Shown here piece after piece: positions 37,190 to 46,476 of a DNA stretch of 64,000 nucleotides. Below the pieces are notes generated by a model, which was not told the DNA's origin, made no database searches, and was given only the letters and a program-made list of their open reading frames with translations. Positions within the stretch are counted from its first letter, which is position 1; each line of letters starts with the position of its first letter. Made by a program: the position numbers and the translations under genes. The DNA comes from Bacteroidota bacterium (GTDB lineage Bacteria; Bacteroidota; Bacteroidia; Chitinophagales; Chitinophagaceae): NCBI GenBank assembly GCA_018267615.1, contig JAFDYD010000001.1, positions 101,945-165,944 on the forward strand, given 5' to 3'.

Positions 37190-38118
37190 GTATGCGATTC
37201 TTCCTCTTGCTTTGACTTCCGTACCGGTGGAGGAACATTATCTATCCAGGCGCTTTCGTACTCATCTTTCCATTTGTGTTTCCAACGACGGTGACTCCAA
37301 AGCCACATAGAAGGATTTCGACGGATTACATTTTCGAGATAGCGCACGTACTGCAGTGTGATTTTCCCCGGCGCCAGTTGACTTGCATCCGGCGTAGCTA
37401 ATTCGACTACTGCGTGATAATAACCGCGCCGCGGTTTTTCCATATAAGCAAATACTACCGGCAAATTATTTGCCCTCGCTCCTTTTTCCGGGCCGGGCAC
37501 AAAAGGTGTAGGGCGATCAAAGAAGTTGAACCAGTACGCACTTTCTGTTTTTCCCGGATTTTGATCAGCTACCAAGCCAAGCAGATATTGATTTTCCAAA
37601 TGAGGAAATATTGCTTCACGCATATTATTGGCGGGTAAAAAAATATTTCCGCTGCGCGTGCGCAGTTTATAAAATAATTTTTCAAATACTTTATTGCTGA
37701 TTGGCATGTACACCACCATTAGTTTGTATGGAGTGAGTGCCGATAAAACCAATTGTCCCCATTCCCAATTGAATGTATGCCCGAGATGAAGCTGACAACT
37801 CTTTCCGCTTTTATATAATTCTTCCAACACATCCATATTCACAGAAAATCTTTTTTGAAGAAATGAATCACTGGCGGAAATGAGTTTGATTACTTCAATA
37901 AATGAATCGATAAAATTCCGGTAAAATTGTTTTGCAATGCGGATTCGCTCTTGCTCGGTTTTTTCAGGGAATGCAATCAGCAGATTATTCATCACTACTT
38001 CTCGCCTGTATCCGAACAAATAATATACAATAAAATAAATACCGTCGGCTATAAAATATAAAGCGCGCATCGGCAGGAGAGACACCAGGTAAAAGCAACT
38101 GTACGTAAAATAATACAT
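37186..38118 (-). CDS. Lipid A acyltransferase, LpxL/LpxM (HtrB) family, copy 1
   Basis: Inner-membrane enzyme that adds a secondary acyl chain to lipid A. The 310-residue chain begins with a membrane segment and carries the HxxxxE-type motif as LHLGHTFNWEWGQL near residue 121, with later VADQNPGK and PGPEKGARANNLPV strings typical of the family. The start giving MYYFTYSCFYLV is used; 17 upstream codons are not family-like. It is a close tandem paralogue of the next gene. The first four bases overlap the 3' end of the MBL-rhodanese gene on the other strand. Confidence 0.87.
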   Translation of the reverse strand: MYYFTYSCFYLVSLLPMRALYFIADGIYFIVYYLFGYRREVVMNNLLIAFPEKTEQERIRIAKQFYRNFIDSFIEVIKLISASDSFLQKRFSVNMDVLEELYKSGKSCQLHLGHTFNWEWGQLVLSALTPYKLMVVYMPISNKVFEKLFYKLRTRSGNIFLPANNMREAIFPHLENQYLLGLVADQNPGKTESAYWFNFFDRPTPFVPGPEKGARANNLPVVFAYMEKPRRGYYHAVVELATPDASQLAPGKITLQYVRYLENVIRRNPSMWLWSHRRWKHKWKDEYESAWIDNVPPPVRKSKQEEESHT

Positions 38119-38204
38119 GAACGAGCAATGGGCCATGCATTGGCCGTGGGTTAAAAAAACACTATGCACTAAGATAGGAAAATGAGCCTAAAGTGCTGGT
38201 AAAA

Positions 38205-39119
38205 TTATTGATTAGGGATTGTGCCGATTCCTTTTTTTCCAATCCACATTTTTGCATACTCCGGGCTCCATTTGTGTTTCCATCTACGATGACTCCATAA
38301 CCACATGGAAGGTTTTTCCCTGATGGACCGTTCCAGGAAATCAACATACCTGCGCGTCAGTTCTCCTTCTGGAAGTTCTGCAGGATTTTCTGATCCGAGT
38401 TCTAATCTTGCTCTGTAATATCCTCTTTTTGGTTTATAAAAATCCACAAAGATCGCGGGTATATTTCCGGCCCGCGCTCCGCGCTCCGGGCCACGGACAA
38501 ACGGTGTGGGATAACCGAAAAAATCCAACCAATACGAATTTGATGAATCGCCCGGCGACTGGTCGGCTACCAATACCAGCATATACTGTGTATTGCGATA
38601 GGGAAGAATTTCCCTGCTCATATGTGTCGCACGAATTAAGATAGTTCCAGTGCGTGAACGTAAATGAATTAATAGCCTATTGAAAATTTTATTGGTGAGT
38701 GGCATGTACACAACAATAAAAGCATAAGCTGTATCAAAAGGCATTGCAATATTTGCCATTTCCCAATTAAACATGTGCCCGAGATGCATCTGGCATTTTT
38801 TGCCCTGCGCATAATAATGTTCGAGCATCTCAGGATTATCGAGTGTAAAATGTTTACCAATAAATTTTTTGCTCGCTGAAATCAGCTTGAGCATCTCCAT
38901 AAAATTGTCAACAAAATTGATATAAAAGTCCTTTGCAATTTTCCGGTGTTCATCGCTGGTTTTTTCTGGAAATGCGAGCTGCAAATTGCTCATGATAATA
39001 TCTTTTCTATAGCCGACGATCCTGTAAAGGATCACGTATGCGACATCCGAAATGAGATACAAAAATCTCAGTGGAAGAAGAGAAATTGCGTAGAGTAAAG
39101 CGTAAATCAAATAATACAT
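38205..39119 (-). CDS. Lipid A acyltransferase, LpxL/LpxM (HtrB) family, copy 2
   Basis: A 304-residue paralogue of the gene immediately downstream, with the same layout: N-terminal membrane helix (MYYLIYALLYAISLLPLRF), catalytic MHLGHMFNWEMANI, then VADQSPGDSSNSYWLDFFG and RGPERGARAGNIPA. The C-terminal SMWLWSHRRWKHKW is nearly identical in both. Two adjacent copies suggest sequential secondary acylations of lipid A or of another lipid such as an aminolipid. The ATG start is preferred to the GTG one codon earlier. Confidence 0.87.
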   Translation of the reverse strand: MYYLIYALLYAISLLPLRFLYLISDVAYVILYRIVGYRKDIIMSNLQLAFPEKTSDEHRKIAKDFYINFVDNFMEMLKLISASKKFIGKHFTLDNPEMLEHYYAQGKKCQMHLGHMFNWEMANIAMPFDTAYAFIVVYMPLTNKIFNRLLIHLRSRTGTILIRATHMSREILPYRNTQYMLVLVADQSPGDSSNSYWLDFFGYPTPFVRGPERGARAGNIPAIFVDFYKPKRGYYRARLELGSENPAELPEGELTRRYVDFLERSIREKPSMWLWSHRRWKHKWSPEYAKMWIGKKGIGTIPNQ

Positions 39120-39191
39120 CACCGAGGAGTCTGCTTAGGTAGGCAAAGATAAGAGATCGGGAGGGCAATGATGAATAATGAAAGACTTGAA

Positions 39192-39307
39192 AAATATTCA
39201 ATAATCAACAATCAATGTTCAATGCTCAAGTAAGAACAAATTCAAAAAACGTTTATTCAATTCAGAACTTGAAAATTGAATATTGATTGATTGATTATTG
39301 AATATTT
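39192..39307. repeat. Palindromic word repeat (CAATATTCAA family)
   Basis: The left arm (from AAATATTCAATAATCAACAA) and the right arm (ending TTGATTATTGAATATTT) are inverted copies of about 40 bases with a few mismatches. It lies between two genes on the same strand. The words match 7262-7321 and the mutL linker. Confidence 0.8.
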
Positions 39308-39325
39308 CTTTAGCCACCTATTCAC

Positions 39326-40774
39326 TTATGAATTTTGCCAATTCTTTTTTTCCTGCTCTCTATGAGTAAGTTCAATTTTTACTTTGAATTTATTTCTCAG
39401 ATGTCTCGCCAGTGCATCAGCAGCGTAAACACTTCGGTGCTGACCTCCGGTACATCCAAAACTGATCATCAAACTTTCAAAGTCTCTGCGGATATAATCT
39501 TCCACACTGATATCAACAATATCATACACGCTATTTAGAAATTCAGGCATGCGTGTTTGCTGTTCGAGGAAATCTTTAACATCTTTATCTCTTCCTGTTT
39601 GCGATTTAAATGCTTCAAGCCGGCCCGGATTTAAAATTCCTCTGCAATCAAATACAAAACCACCACCATTTCCTTCATTGTCGCCAGGAATTCCAGACTT
39701 GTAAGAAAAACTATTGATATGAACTACGAGTGGAGTTTTTTCAGTTGCGTGTAGCGGTTCAAAACGCTTGATGATTTTATCATCCACGATAAAATTTAGT
39801 AACCTCTCAAATTCAGGCAGCACAATGCCAACCTGTTTATTCATCAAAAACCATTTGAGATTTTTTAATCCGAGCGGAATACTAATGAGAAAATGCGCCT
39901 TCCTTTCAAACAGTCCGCGGAATCCATAAGCGCCCAGCACTTGTAATAGACGGATCAAAACATATCCATTATACTGACTGATAAATCTTGTTCTATCAAT
40001 TGGTTTTTCAAGAAGCGCTTCTGCACAATCCATATAATATTCCAACAAATTATTTTTCCATTCATCGGGCAATTCTGCTTTTGCCTGCCATAACATCGAT
40101 GCCACATCATATTGCAATGCACCTTTCATTCCACCCTGGAAATCTATAAAATGAACTTTTTCATTTTCGATCATGATATTGCGACTCTGAAAATCACGAA
40201 ACATAAAATATTTGTGATCCACATAACTGAGATAATTACTCAGTGCCTCAAAATCATCAATCAATTTTTCCTTGTCGTATGGAGTCTGGAGAGAATCCAG
40301 GAAATAATATTTGAAATAAAGGAGATCACTCAGGATTGCCTGCTTGCCAAATTCTTTTGAGGTAAGACACCAGTTATAATCGAGATCTGTATTTCCTTTT
40401 ATCTGCAAATGCGCCAAGGCTTTCAAACTTTGTTTGAATAGACCATGCACGTAATCTGTATATCCGTGTTGTTCGAGTTTATTCAGTAACGAAACATCTC
40501 CAAAATCTTCTTGTATATAGATGGTATTATCATTGTTCACCGCGTACACTTCGGGTACCGGGCAGTGTGCTTTTCTAAAATGCTGGCTGAACCGGATAAA
40601 AGTGAGATTTTCCTGTACATTGATTCCATAGGTCGCAATAAACGATTTACTTTTTGTCAGGAGACGAAAATAAATCCTGATGCTGCCTGACTGTGGAATT
40701 TTTTCAATACTAACGATCGGTTCGTTGCTAAACGACGAAAATAAATTCCTAATGTCCTCAACAATGGTTTGCAT
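39326..40774 (-). CDS. Phosphotransferase fused to RapZ C-terminal domain
   Basis: A 482-residue fusion. Residues about 1-320 have an aminoglycoside-phosphotransferase-like kinase fold with a catalytic loop YFMFRDFQSRNIM (Asp and Asn present) and a metal-binding HFIDFQGG, similar to sugar kinases such as AmgK. Residues about 345-475 are the RapZ C-terminal domain, with SFGCTGGQHRSVYAADALA; in Proteobacteria this domain binds amino-sugar phosphate and small RNA. The N-terminal P-loop domain of true RapZ is missing. A role in amino-sugar (cell-wall sugar) sensing or recycling is a reasonable inference. Confidence 0.82.
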   Translation of the reverse strand: MQTIVEDIRNLFSSFSNEPIVSIEKIPQSGSIRIYFRLLTKSKSFIATYGINVQENLTFIRFSQHFRKAHCPVPEVYAVNNDNTIYIQEDFGDVSLLNKLEQHGYTDYVHGLFKQSLKALAHLQIKGNTDLDYNWCLTSKEFGKQAILSDLLYFKYYFLDSLQTPYDKEKLIDDFEALSNYLSYVDHKYFMFRDFQSRNIMIENEKVHFIDFQGGMKGALQYDVASMLWQAKAELPDEWKNNLLEYYMDCAEALLEKPIDRTRFISQYNGYVLIRLLQVLGAYGFRGLFERKAHFLISIPLGLKNLKWFLMNKQVGIVLPEFERLLNFIVDDKIIKRFEPLHATEKTPLVVHINSFSYKSGIPGDNEGNGGGFVFDCRGILNPGRLEAFKSQTGRDKDVKDFLEQQTRMPEFLNSVYDIVDISVEDYIRRDFESLMISFGCTGGQHRSVYAADALARHLRNKFKVKIELTHREQEKKNWQNS

Positions 40775-40859
40775 AATGAATAGCGGTAAAAATAAAATAT
40801 TTTACCATAACGTAGGAAATGATAATTGATGTGAAGAATCCGCAAATATTTTTTACATG

Positions 40860-43523
40860 CTATGATGGCTCGGTCTCGACAGTAGCCGTCGGCGTCTTAA
40901 TATGCTTTTTGGTTCTTGATGCGTACTCGCTGATCAGTTCAGCAACGAGGGCGGTCCAACCGGTTTGATGAGAAGCGCCCAATCCCAACCCAGTGTCCCC
41001 ATGAAAAAACTCGTAGAACAAATTCAGATTTTTATTTTCGGGTCGTTGATAGAACCAGCTATGGTGGCCATATTGAGGCGAATTCCCACTTTTATCTTTT
41101 TCAAAAAGACTTATCACGCGCATTGTTAATTCATCTGCTACTTCTTCAAGATTCATGAACACGCCGGAACCAACAGGACATTCTACTTTTAAACTGTCGC
41201 CATAAAATTCTCCGTATTTGCGAATGGATTGAATGATCAGATAATTGATCGGCATCCACACCGGACCGCGCCAGTTTGCATTTCCTCCAAAGAGATTCGA
41301 TGTCGAATCTCCCGGATCATAACGGATCGTGTAGTTGACAGAATCGATCGTTACCGAATAAGGATTTTTTTCGTGGTATTTTGATAAAGCGCGAATGCCG
41401 CCCGGCGAAAGAAATTCGTCTTCATTAAGCAGTCTCTCCAGTAAATAAACAAGTCTTTCGCGCGGAACCAACGACAGTAAAATACTTTCTCCGTCAATTT
41501 TTTCTTCATTGGGCCAGAAGCGGTTATTTTTCAACCGGTAGTTTTCAAACCATTGAGCTCTTTTTTTGAAATCAGCCAGCTTATCCAATTTCTTTTTATC
41601 GATTACCGAAACTGCAAACAAAGTGGTGATACCAACGATCGAGTGTATGCGCAATTGTAAAGGAGCCGAACCTGCAATTGACAATGTATCATAAAAAAAT
41701 TTATCTTCTTCATTCCACATGCCCTGTTCATTCAATGCTTCAGCAATTAATACAAATTGTTCAAAAAATTTCGTGGCCGTGTCTTCGAAAGATTCGTCCT
41801 TCATCGAAATTTCCAAAGCCATATCCATCATGTTCAACGCATACATTCCCATCCAACTCGTACCGTCGGCTTGTTCCAATTGCATTTGTCCCGGTAATTC
41901 TATACTGCGGTTGAACACGCCGATATTATCCAATCCAAGAAATCCACCTTCGAACATATTATTTCCATTAGGATCTTTTCGGTTAATCCACCACGTGAAA
42001 TTGATCAGTAGTTTTTGAAAAATTCTTTTCAGGAAATCTATATCGCCCTTACCGGTTTGTTCTTTTTCTATCCTGTACACCTGCAATGCGGCCCACGCCT
42101 GCACAGGTGGATTCACATCACTGAAATCCCATTCGTAAGCAGGTAATTGTCCATCAGGTTTCATATACCATTCCCGCATGATCAGCAACAACTGATGTTT
42201 TGCAAAACACGCGTCTGCCATTGCCATCGGAATACATTGAAAGCCCATATCCCATGCAGCATACCACGGATATTCCCATTTATCGGGCATGGTAATTACA
42301 TCCTGGTTTTTTAAATGTTTCCAACCGTGGTTGCGTCCATTTTGTTTGCCATGATTGACAGGAGTAATTCCATCACTCGTGCTTAACCAATTCTCCACAT
42401 CAAAATGATAATATTGTTTACTCCACAACAAACCCGCCATTGCCTGGCGCTGAATCGTAAACAATTCGGAATCGCTGCTTACGGGAAGTATATCCGCATA
42501 AAAAGCATCGGCTTCTTCTTTCCGGTTTTGAAAAATATATTCAAACCCCTGAGCAAATGGCATATCAAGCGATTTATTACTCAGTCGAAGATAAATTTGC
42601 TGCGATTTTCCTCCTTCAATGGTATAACGATAAACCGGTGAAAATTTAGTTCCGGTTTTTTTCTGTCTCAGCGCTTCCAGTTTTTCTCCCCTGATAATGG
42701 CATCATGAAAAGCATCTTTCACAAATGCGGATGCATTCGGCTTACCGAATAATTTCTCCAGGTTACTTTCGTTCTCTGTGAATAAGCGATCTTTCGCTGG
42801 TTGGAAGTAGAGATAATAAGTGCCGAGCCTGCTATGTGTGGCTTTTACAGATGTTTTGTCACGTACGCTGATTGTAGGTTTTTTTTCCAGGTCATAGTTC
42901 CATCGGTTATAGAACCAGAGGGTAGGCAACACCGTTATATCAGCAGCTTTTGTATAACGGTTATGGATATCTATTTTGATGAAAATATCTTTTGCATTTT
43001 GTTTTGCATAAGTGATTGTTACATCAAAATATTCGTTGTTGTCAAAAACGCCAGTATCAAGTATTTCATATTCTGGTTCATCTTTGGAGCGTTCTCTATT
43101 TTCCTTGAGCAGTTTTTCATAAGGGAATAGTTGCTGAGGATATTTGTAGAGATATTCCATGTAGTAGTGTGTCGGAATATTATCGAGATAATAATAAAGT
43201 TCCTTTACATCTTCACCATGATTACCCTGGCTATTACCGAGACCAAAAAGTCTTTCTTTTAATACATTGTCTTTTCCATTCCATAATGCCACCGAAAAAC
43301 AAAGGTTTTGGAAAAAGTCCGAGATGCCCGCGATTCCATCTTCTCCCCATTTGTAAGTGCGGCTGTGTGAGTCGCTATATGGAAAATAATGCCATGCATC
43401 TCCGTTTGAACTGTAGTCTTCTCTAACGGTTCCCCATTGTCTTTCGCTTAAATAAGGGCCCCATTGTTCGAGAGGGATTTTTTTTGCACTGTTTACTGCC
43501 AGACGTTGTTGTTCTGCTGTCAT
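40860..43523 (-). CDS. GH63-like (MGH1-type) glycoside hydrolase
   Basis: An 887-residue (alpha/alpha)6-barrel glycosidase related to GH63 mannosyl-oligosaccharide glucosidase. Landmarks are WAAWDMGFQCIPMAMADACFAK, QLPAYEWDFSDVNPPVQAWA (with the acidic residue of the family), NMFEGGFLGLDNIGVFNRS and WRGPVWMPINYLII near the C-terminus. No signal peptide is seen, so it is probably cytoplasmic and acts on imported or stored alpha-glucosides such as glucosylglycerate- or mannosylglycerate-like compounds. It stands alone; no carbohydrate-uptake genes flank it. Confidence 0.85.
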   Translation of the reverse strand: MTAEQQRLAVNSAKKIPLEQWGPYLSERQWGTVREDYSSNGDAWHYFPYSDSHSRTYKWGEDGIAGISDFFQNLCFSVALWNGKDNVLKERLFGLGNSQGNHGEDVKELYYYLDNIPTHYYMEYLYKYPQQLFPYEKLLKENRERSKDEPEYEILDTGVFDNNEYFDVTITYAKQNAKDIFIKIDIHNRYTKAADITVLPTLWFYNRWNYDLEKKPTISVRDKTSVKATHSRLGTYYLYFQPAKDRLFTENESNLEKLFGKPNASAFVKDAFHDAIIRGEKLEALRQKKTGTKFSPVYRYTIEGGKSQQIYLRLSNKSLDMPFAQGFEYIFQNRKEEADAFYADILPVSSDSELFTIQRQAMAGLLWSKQYYHFDVENWLSTSDGITPVNHGKQNGRNHGWKHLKNQDVITMPDKWEYPWYAAWDMGFQCIPMAMADACFAKHQLLLIMREWYMKPDGQLPAYEWDFSDVNPPVQAWAALQVYRIEKEQTGKGDIDFLKRIFQKLLINFTWWINRKDPNGNNMFEGGFLGLDNIGVFNRSIELPGQMQLEQADGTSWMGMYALNMMDMALEISMKDESFEDTATKFFEQFVLIAEALNEQGMWNEEDKFFYDTLSIAGSAPLQLRIHSIVGITTLFAVSVIDKKKLDKLADFKKRAQWFENYRLKNNRFWPNEEKIDGESILLSLVPRERLVYLLERLLNEDEFLSPGGIRALSKYHEKNPYSVTIDSVNYTIRYDPGDSTSNLFGGNANWRGPVWMPINYLIIQSIRKYGEFYGDSLKVECPVGSGVFMNLEEVADELTMRVISLFEKDKSGNSPQYGHHSWFYQRPENKNLNLFYEFFHGDTGLGLGASHQTGWTALVAELISEYASRTKKHIKTPTATVETEPS

Positions 43524-43775
43524 AGGCTAATATTTCGACACGGGATATCATAGGATTTATTAACACACGCATCCGAAAATGTGGTTAACAGGTTTAAGAA
43601 CGTTCAGAGGTTATCCCCGTCTTATTCAAGTTTAAAAATAAAAATACCAATTACCGTATTCGCATCAGATGACAAGCAAACGAAAAAATAAAATTACGAT
43701 TTTTTTAAAACATGGGCATAAGTTATTGTACTTGTAGACGAATTAGGTTGAGAACTAATTTGAAATATTTTCCGC

Positions 43776-44579
43776 CTACATTTTTTTTGAAAGTGTATAA
43801 AGTATTTTCATATCAGCATCATTGATATGAATATTGATGGTATCCTGCAACCAATGTCTTTTGAAAGCGGCGATGACAGCCGTAGTATCTTTCATATCAT
43901 AGCCAATGACTCGCAATGCCAGCAGGTAATCAAAATTTGGAGGCACAACTAAGTTTGTGGTGTCACCAAACCAATTTCCAAATCCTGAATCAGCAAGTGT
44001 TTTCCATGGAAATCTCCAGTTCGGATCCACTTTTCTTCCGGGAGCAATATCACCATGACCAATAAAATTCGGAGTCGGGATATTGTATTTTTTTTTCAAG
44101 GTATCCAATAACAAAATGAGATTACTGATTTGCATATCGGTGAAAGGTTCAAAGCCGTTATTGTCGATTTCTATTCCTATACTTGAAGAATTGATATCAG
44201 TATTATTTCCCCACTTGCTTACGCCCGCCTGCCATGCCCGCAGGTAATCATTCAACATATGATGCACTGTTCCATCTTTGCAAATAACATAATGTGCACT
44301 CACTTGGGATCTGGTGATTGTAAATGTGTGCAAGGTTTGCTCGCAGCTATTTTGCGCTGTATGATGTATAATCACAAAATTCGGCTTGCGCAAATCAAAA
44401 TTCGTGGTGCCTATCCAAATGGATCCACTATCCGCTACGTATCCGGGTGGCTTTTGTTTCAATTTCTCAGCAAGATTTTTTATTTCTGCTTTGTACATTT
44501 TGTTCGAGGTGCGATATGGATTGGGCGCACAGCTCCATAACAACACAATAATAATGGGTGAAACAATTTTCCGCATCAT
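43776..44579 (-). CDS. N-acetylmuramoyl-L-alanine amidase, AmiD-like lipoprotein
   Basis: A 267-residue amidase_2 (PGRP-like) protein that cleaves between MurNAc and L-Ala. The N-terminus carries a lipobox (VLLWSC), so it is an envelope lipoprotein. The zinc site is visible as FVIIHHTAQNS, and GHGDIAPGRKVDPNWRFPW gives the second His and the catalytic-site Asp/Lys region. Middle strings SAHYVICKDGTVHHMLND and AWQAGVSKW are typical. It probably takes part in peptidoglycan recycling or turnover, like the GH3 fusion and dacB elsewhere in the window. Confidence 0.92.
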   Translation of the reverse strand: MMRKIVSPIIIVLLWSCAPNPYRTSNKMYKAEIKNLAEKLKQKPPGYVADSGSIWIGTTNFDLRKPNFVIIHHTAQNSCEQTLHTFTITRSQVSAHYVICKDGTVHHMLNDYLRAWQAGVSKWGNNTDINSSSIGIEIDNNGFEPFTDMQISNLILLLDTLKKKYNIPTPNFIGHGDIAPGRKVDPNWRFPWKTLADSGFGNWFGDTTNLVVPPNFDYLLALRVIGYDMKDTTAVIAAFKRHWLQDTINIHINDADMKILYTLSKKM

Positions 44580-44633
44580 GAAAATTTATTGTAACCCGAA
44601 TTTAGTGAATCTACAACTGATGAAATTTTTGGT

Positions 44634-44780
44634 GGTGGGTCAGGTTCAAATTCTATGTGCAACTACGTTCCTACTGTGGTAAATTTTTTTTACCACATAG
44701 CCACAGTAGGAACATAGTTACACATAGCTAAAGTATCTAAAGATGGAATTACACTTCAAATTGACCCACTACCAAATTTT
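44634..44780. repeat. Palindromic repeat with inner and outer arms
   Basis: Inner arms 44653-44679 and 44701-44727 (27 bases, CTATGTG to CTACTGTGG) match with two mismatches around a T-rich centre. Outer arms (GGTGGTGGGTCA near 44630 and TGACCCACTACC near 44762) also pair. It fills the gap between two genes on the same strand and matches no other repeat in the window. Confidence 0.85.
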
Positions 44781-44822
44781 TTAATGATGCAACAGTGAAC
44801 TATGGGAAAATCCATTCAATAT

Positions 44823-45545
44823 TTATTCCTTAACAAGTTTTTTCAACTGCCTCGAATTATTAATTGCTGCCATCGTAGCGGTATTATTAAAAAAAACATA
44901 GACCGAATTTATTGTTGAGGATTTACTTATTTCCATCTCCATTCTTTTCATAACAATTTCCTCATACTCGGAATAGTAAAGTTTAGGGACTCCATGATAG
45001 CGATAATAAATAGTTGGGGTATTGTTTATGACATTATCTGGCAATTTTGGAAAACTCACGCTGCAGAATGTTATGTTTTTCCTGGCAAGTTTGTGATAAA
45101 CATCTTTTCTCCACCAACTTTCATGTCTGAATTCAACAACATTGAGAAAATTTTTATCAGCGCTTGCGATAATTTTTTTCAGTAGGTTTTCTTCATAAAC
45201 CATTTGTGCAGGCAATTGAAATAAGACTGGTCCAAGTTTTTCCTGTAGACCTTTTCGAACCGTCAGGTAGAAATCGCCAAGCAATTCTTCAGTTTCATTG
45301 AATTTTTTATAGTGTGTGATGAGTCGCGGGACTTTCACCGCAAAGCAAAAATGGGCCGGGCTTTTCTCATACCAGTTTTGCAACATCTGAAGTTGGGGAA
45401 ACCGATAGAAGGTAACATTGAGTTCAAGCGTATTGAATTGACTGCTGTAATAGTCAAACCATTTTTTCTGTGGTAAGTTCTCCGGATAAAATGATTTTTT
45501 CCAGTCCTTATAATGAAAACCTGAACAGCCGATGAACCATTTCAT
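44823..45545 (-). CDS. DUF72 domain protein
   Basis: A 240-residue TIM-barrel-like protein of the widespread DUF72 (YecE) family, whose biochemical function is unknown. Family landmarks: MKWFIGCSGFHYKDWKKSFY at the start, LNTLELNVTFYRFP-like (here FNTLELNVTFYRFPQ), FCFAVKVPRLITH, GPVLFQLPAQ, VVEFRHESWW and YYRYHG. The start giving MKWFIGCSG is chosen because all family members begin there; the longer frame adds 24 unrelated residues. It is divergent from the Fpg/Nei-like gene. Confidence 0.88.
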   Translation of the reverse strand: MKWFIGCSGFHYKDWKKSFYPENLPQKKWFDYYSSQFNTLELNVTFYRFPQLQMLQNWYEKSPAHFCFAVKVPRLITHYKKFNETEELLGDFYLTVRKGLQEKLGPVLFQLPAQMVYEENLLKKIIASADKNFLNVVEFRHESWWRKDVYHKLARKNITFCSVSFPKLPDNVINNTPTIYYRYHGVPKLYYSEYEEIVMKRMEMEISKSSTINSVYVFFNNTATMAAINNSRQLKKLVKE

Positions 45546-45663
45546 GCATAGCGATTGTACAGCGTGTATAAAAAAATCACGCCAGTCCAGTTCTTTTTTA
45601 ATCATCAATTCCTCCAAATTTCCAGAGGCTCAATTTTTGAATATTCTTTTTAAACAATAATAC

Positions 45664-46392
45664 ATGCCGGAAGGTCCATCGATTATCATTTTGAAGGAGG
45701 CGGTGCAGGGATTCAAAGGGAAAAAAATTATCAGCGTTTCCGGCAATACAAAAATTGATAAGAAAAGGTTGCTTAACAAAAAGATCATCGATTTTAAATC
45801 CTGGGGCAAACATTTCCTGATTTGTTTTGAAGGATTTACTATTCGCATCCATTTTATGCTTTTTGGATCTTATCGCATTAACGAAAGGAGAGACAGCTCA
45901 CCCAGGTTATCTCTGAGGTTCAAGAAAGGCGAATTAAATTTTTATACATGTTCTATACAATTTATCGAAGAGCCGTTGAATGATGTATATGACTGGAGTG
46001 GAGATATTATGAATGATGAATGGAATGCCCGGAAAGCAAAAGTGAAATTAAAAAAAGTTCCGGATATGCTTGTTTGCGATGCCTTACTTGATCAGCATAT
46101 TTTTGCAGGAGTAGGAAATATTATAAAGTGTGAAGTGCTGTTTCGGGTGAGGATTCACCCTGAAAGCAAGATTGCGGAAATCCCTTCCAAAAAATTAAAT
46201 GAGTTAATTAAAGAAGCCAGAAATTACAGTTTTGATTTTTTAAAGTGGAAAAAAGAATTTGTTCTTCGAAAACACTGGCAAGCCTATTCGAAGAAAACCT
46301 GTCCGAGGGATAATGCCCATATTGAGAAGAAGTATTTAGGGAAAACAGGAAGAAGAACTTTTTTTTGTAATAAGTGCCAGCTACTGTATTGA
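45664..46392 (+). CDS. Fpg/Nei-type DNA glycosylase-like protein
   Basis: A 242-residue member of the formamidopyrimidine/endonuclease VIII family, acting on oxidised bases. It begins MPEGPSI, giving the catalytic Pro2 and Glu3. The FKSWGKHFLICF string holds the conserved lysine. The helix-two-turn-helix region includes DALLDQHIFAGVGNIIKCEVLFR. The C-terminal finger starts with a cysteine followed by His (TCPRDNAH) and ends FCNKC, so one of the four zinc ligands differs from the usual four cysteines. It is a little shorter than Fpg (about 270). Substrate preference is unknown. Confidence 0.85.
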   Translation: MPEGPSIIILKEAVQGFKGKKIISVSGNTKIDKKRLLNKKIIDFKSWGKHFLICFEGFTIRIHFMLFGSYRINERRDSSPRLSLRFKKGELNFYTCSIQFIEEPLNDVYDWSGDIMNDEWNARKAKVKLKKVPDMLVCDALLDQHIFAGVGNIIKCEVLFRVRIHPESKIAEIPSKKLNELIKEARNYSFDFLKWKKEFVLRKHWQAYSKKTCPRDNAHIEKKYLGKTGRRTFFCNKCQLLY

Positions 46393-46409
46393 AAGAGCGC
46401 TCAACGAAT

Positions 46410-46476
46410 GGGATATTTTTGATTTTGAAATATCTTCAACCCGGCAATCCCTCAATATCAAAATCAGAAATATCTT
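46410..46476. repeat. Palindromic repeat between converging genes
   Basis: GGATATTTTTGATTTTGAAA on the left is answered by CAATATCAAAATCAGAAATATC on the right, with a loop of about 20 bases. It touches the stop codon of the cupin-like gene. It could also work as a bidirectional terminator. Confidence 0.7.
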
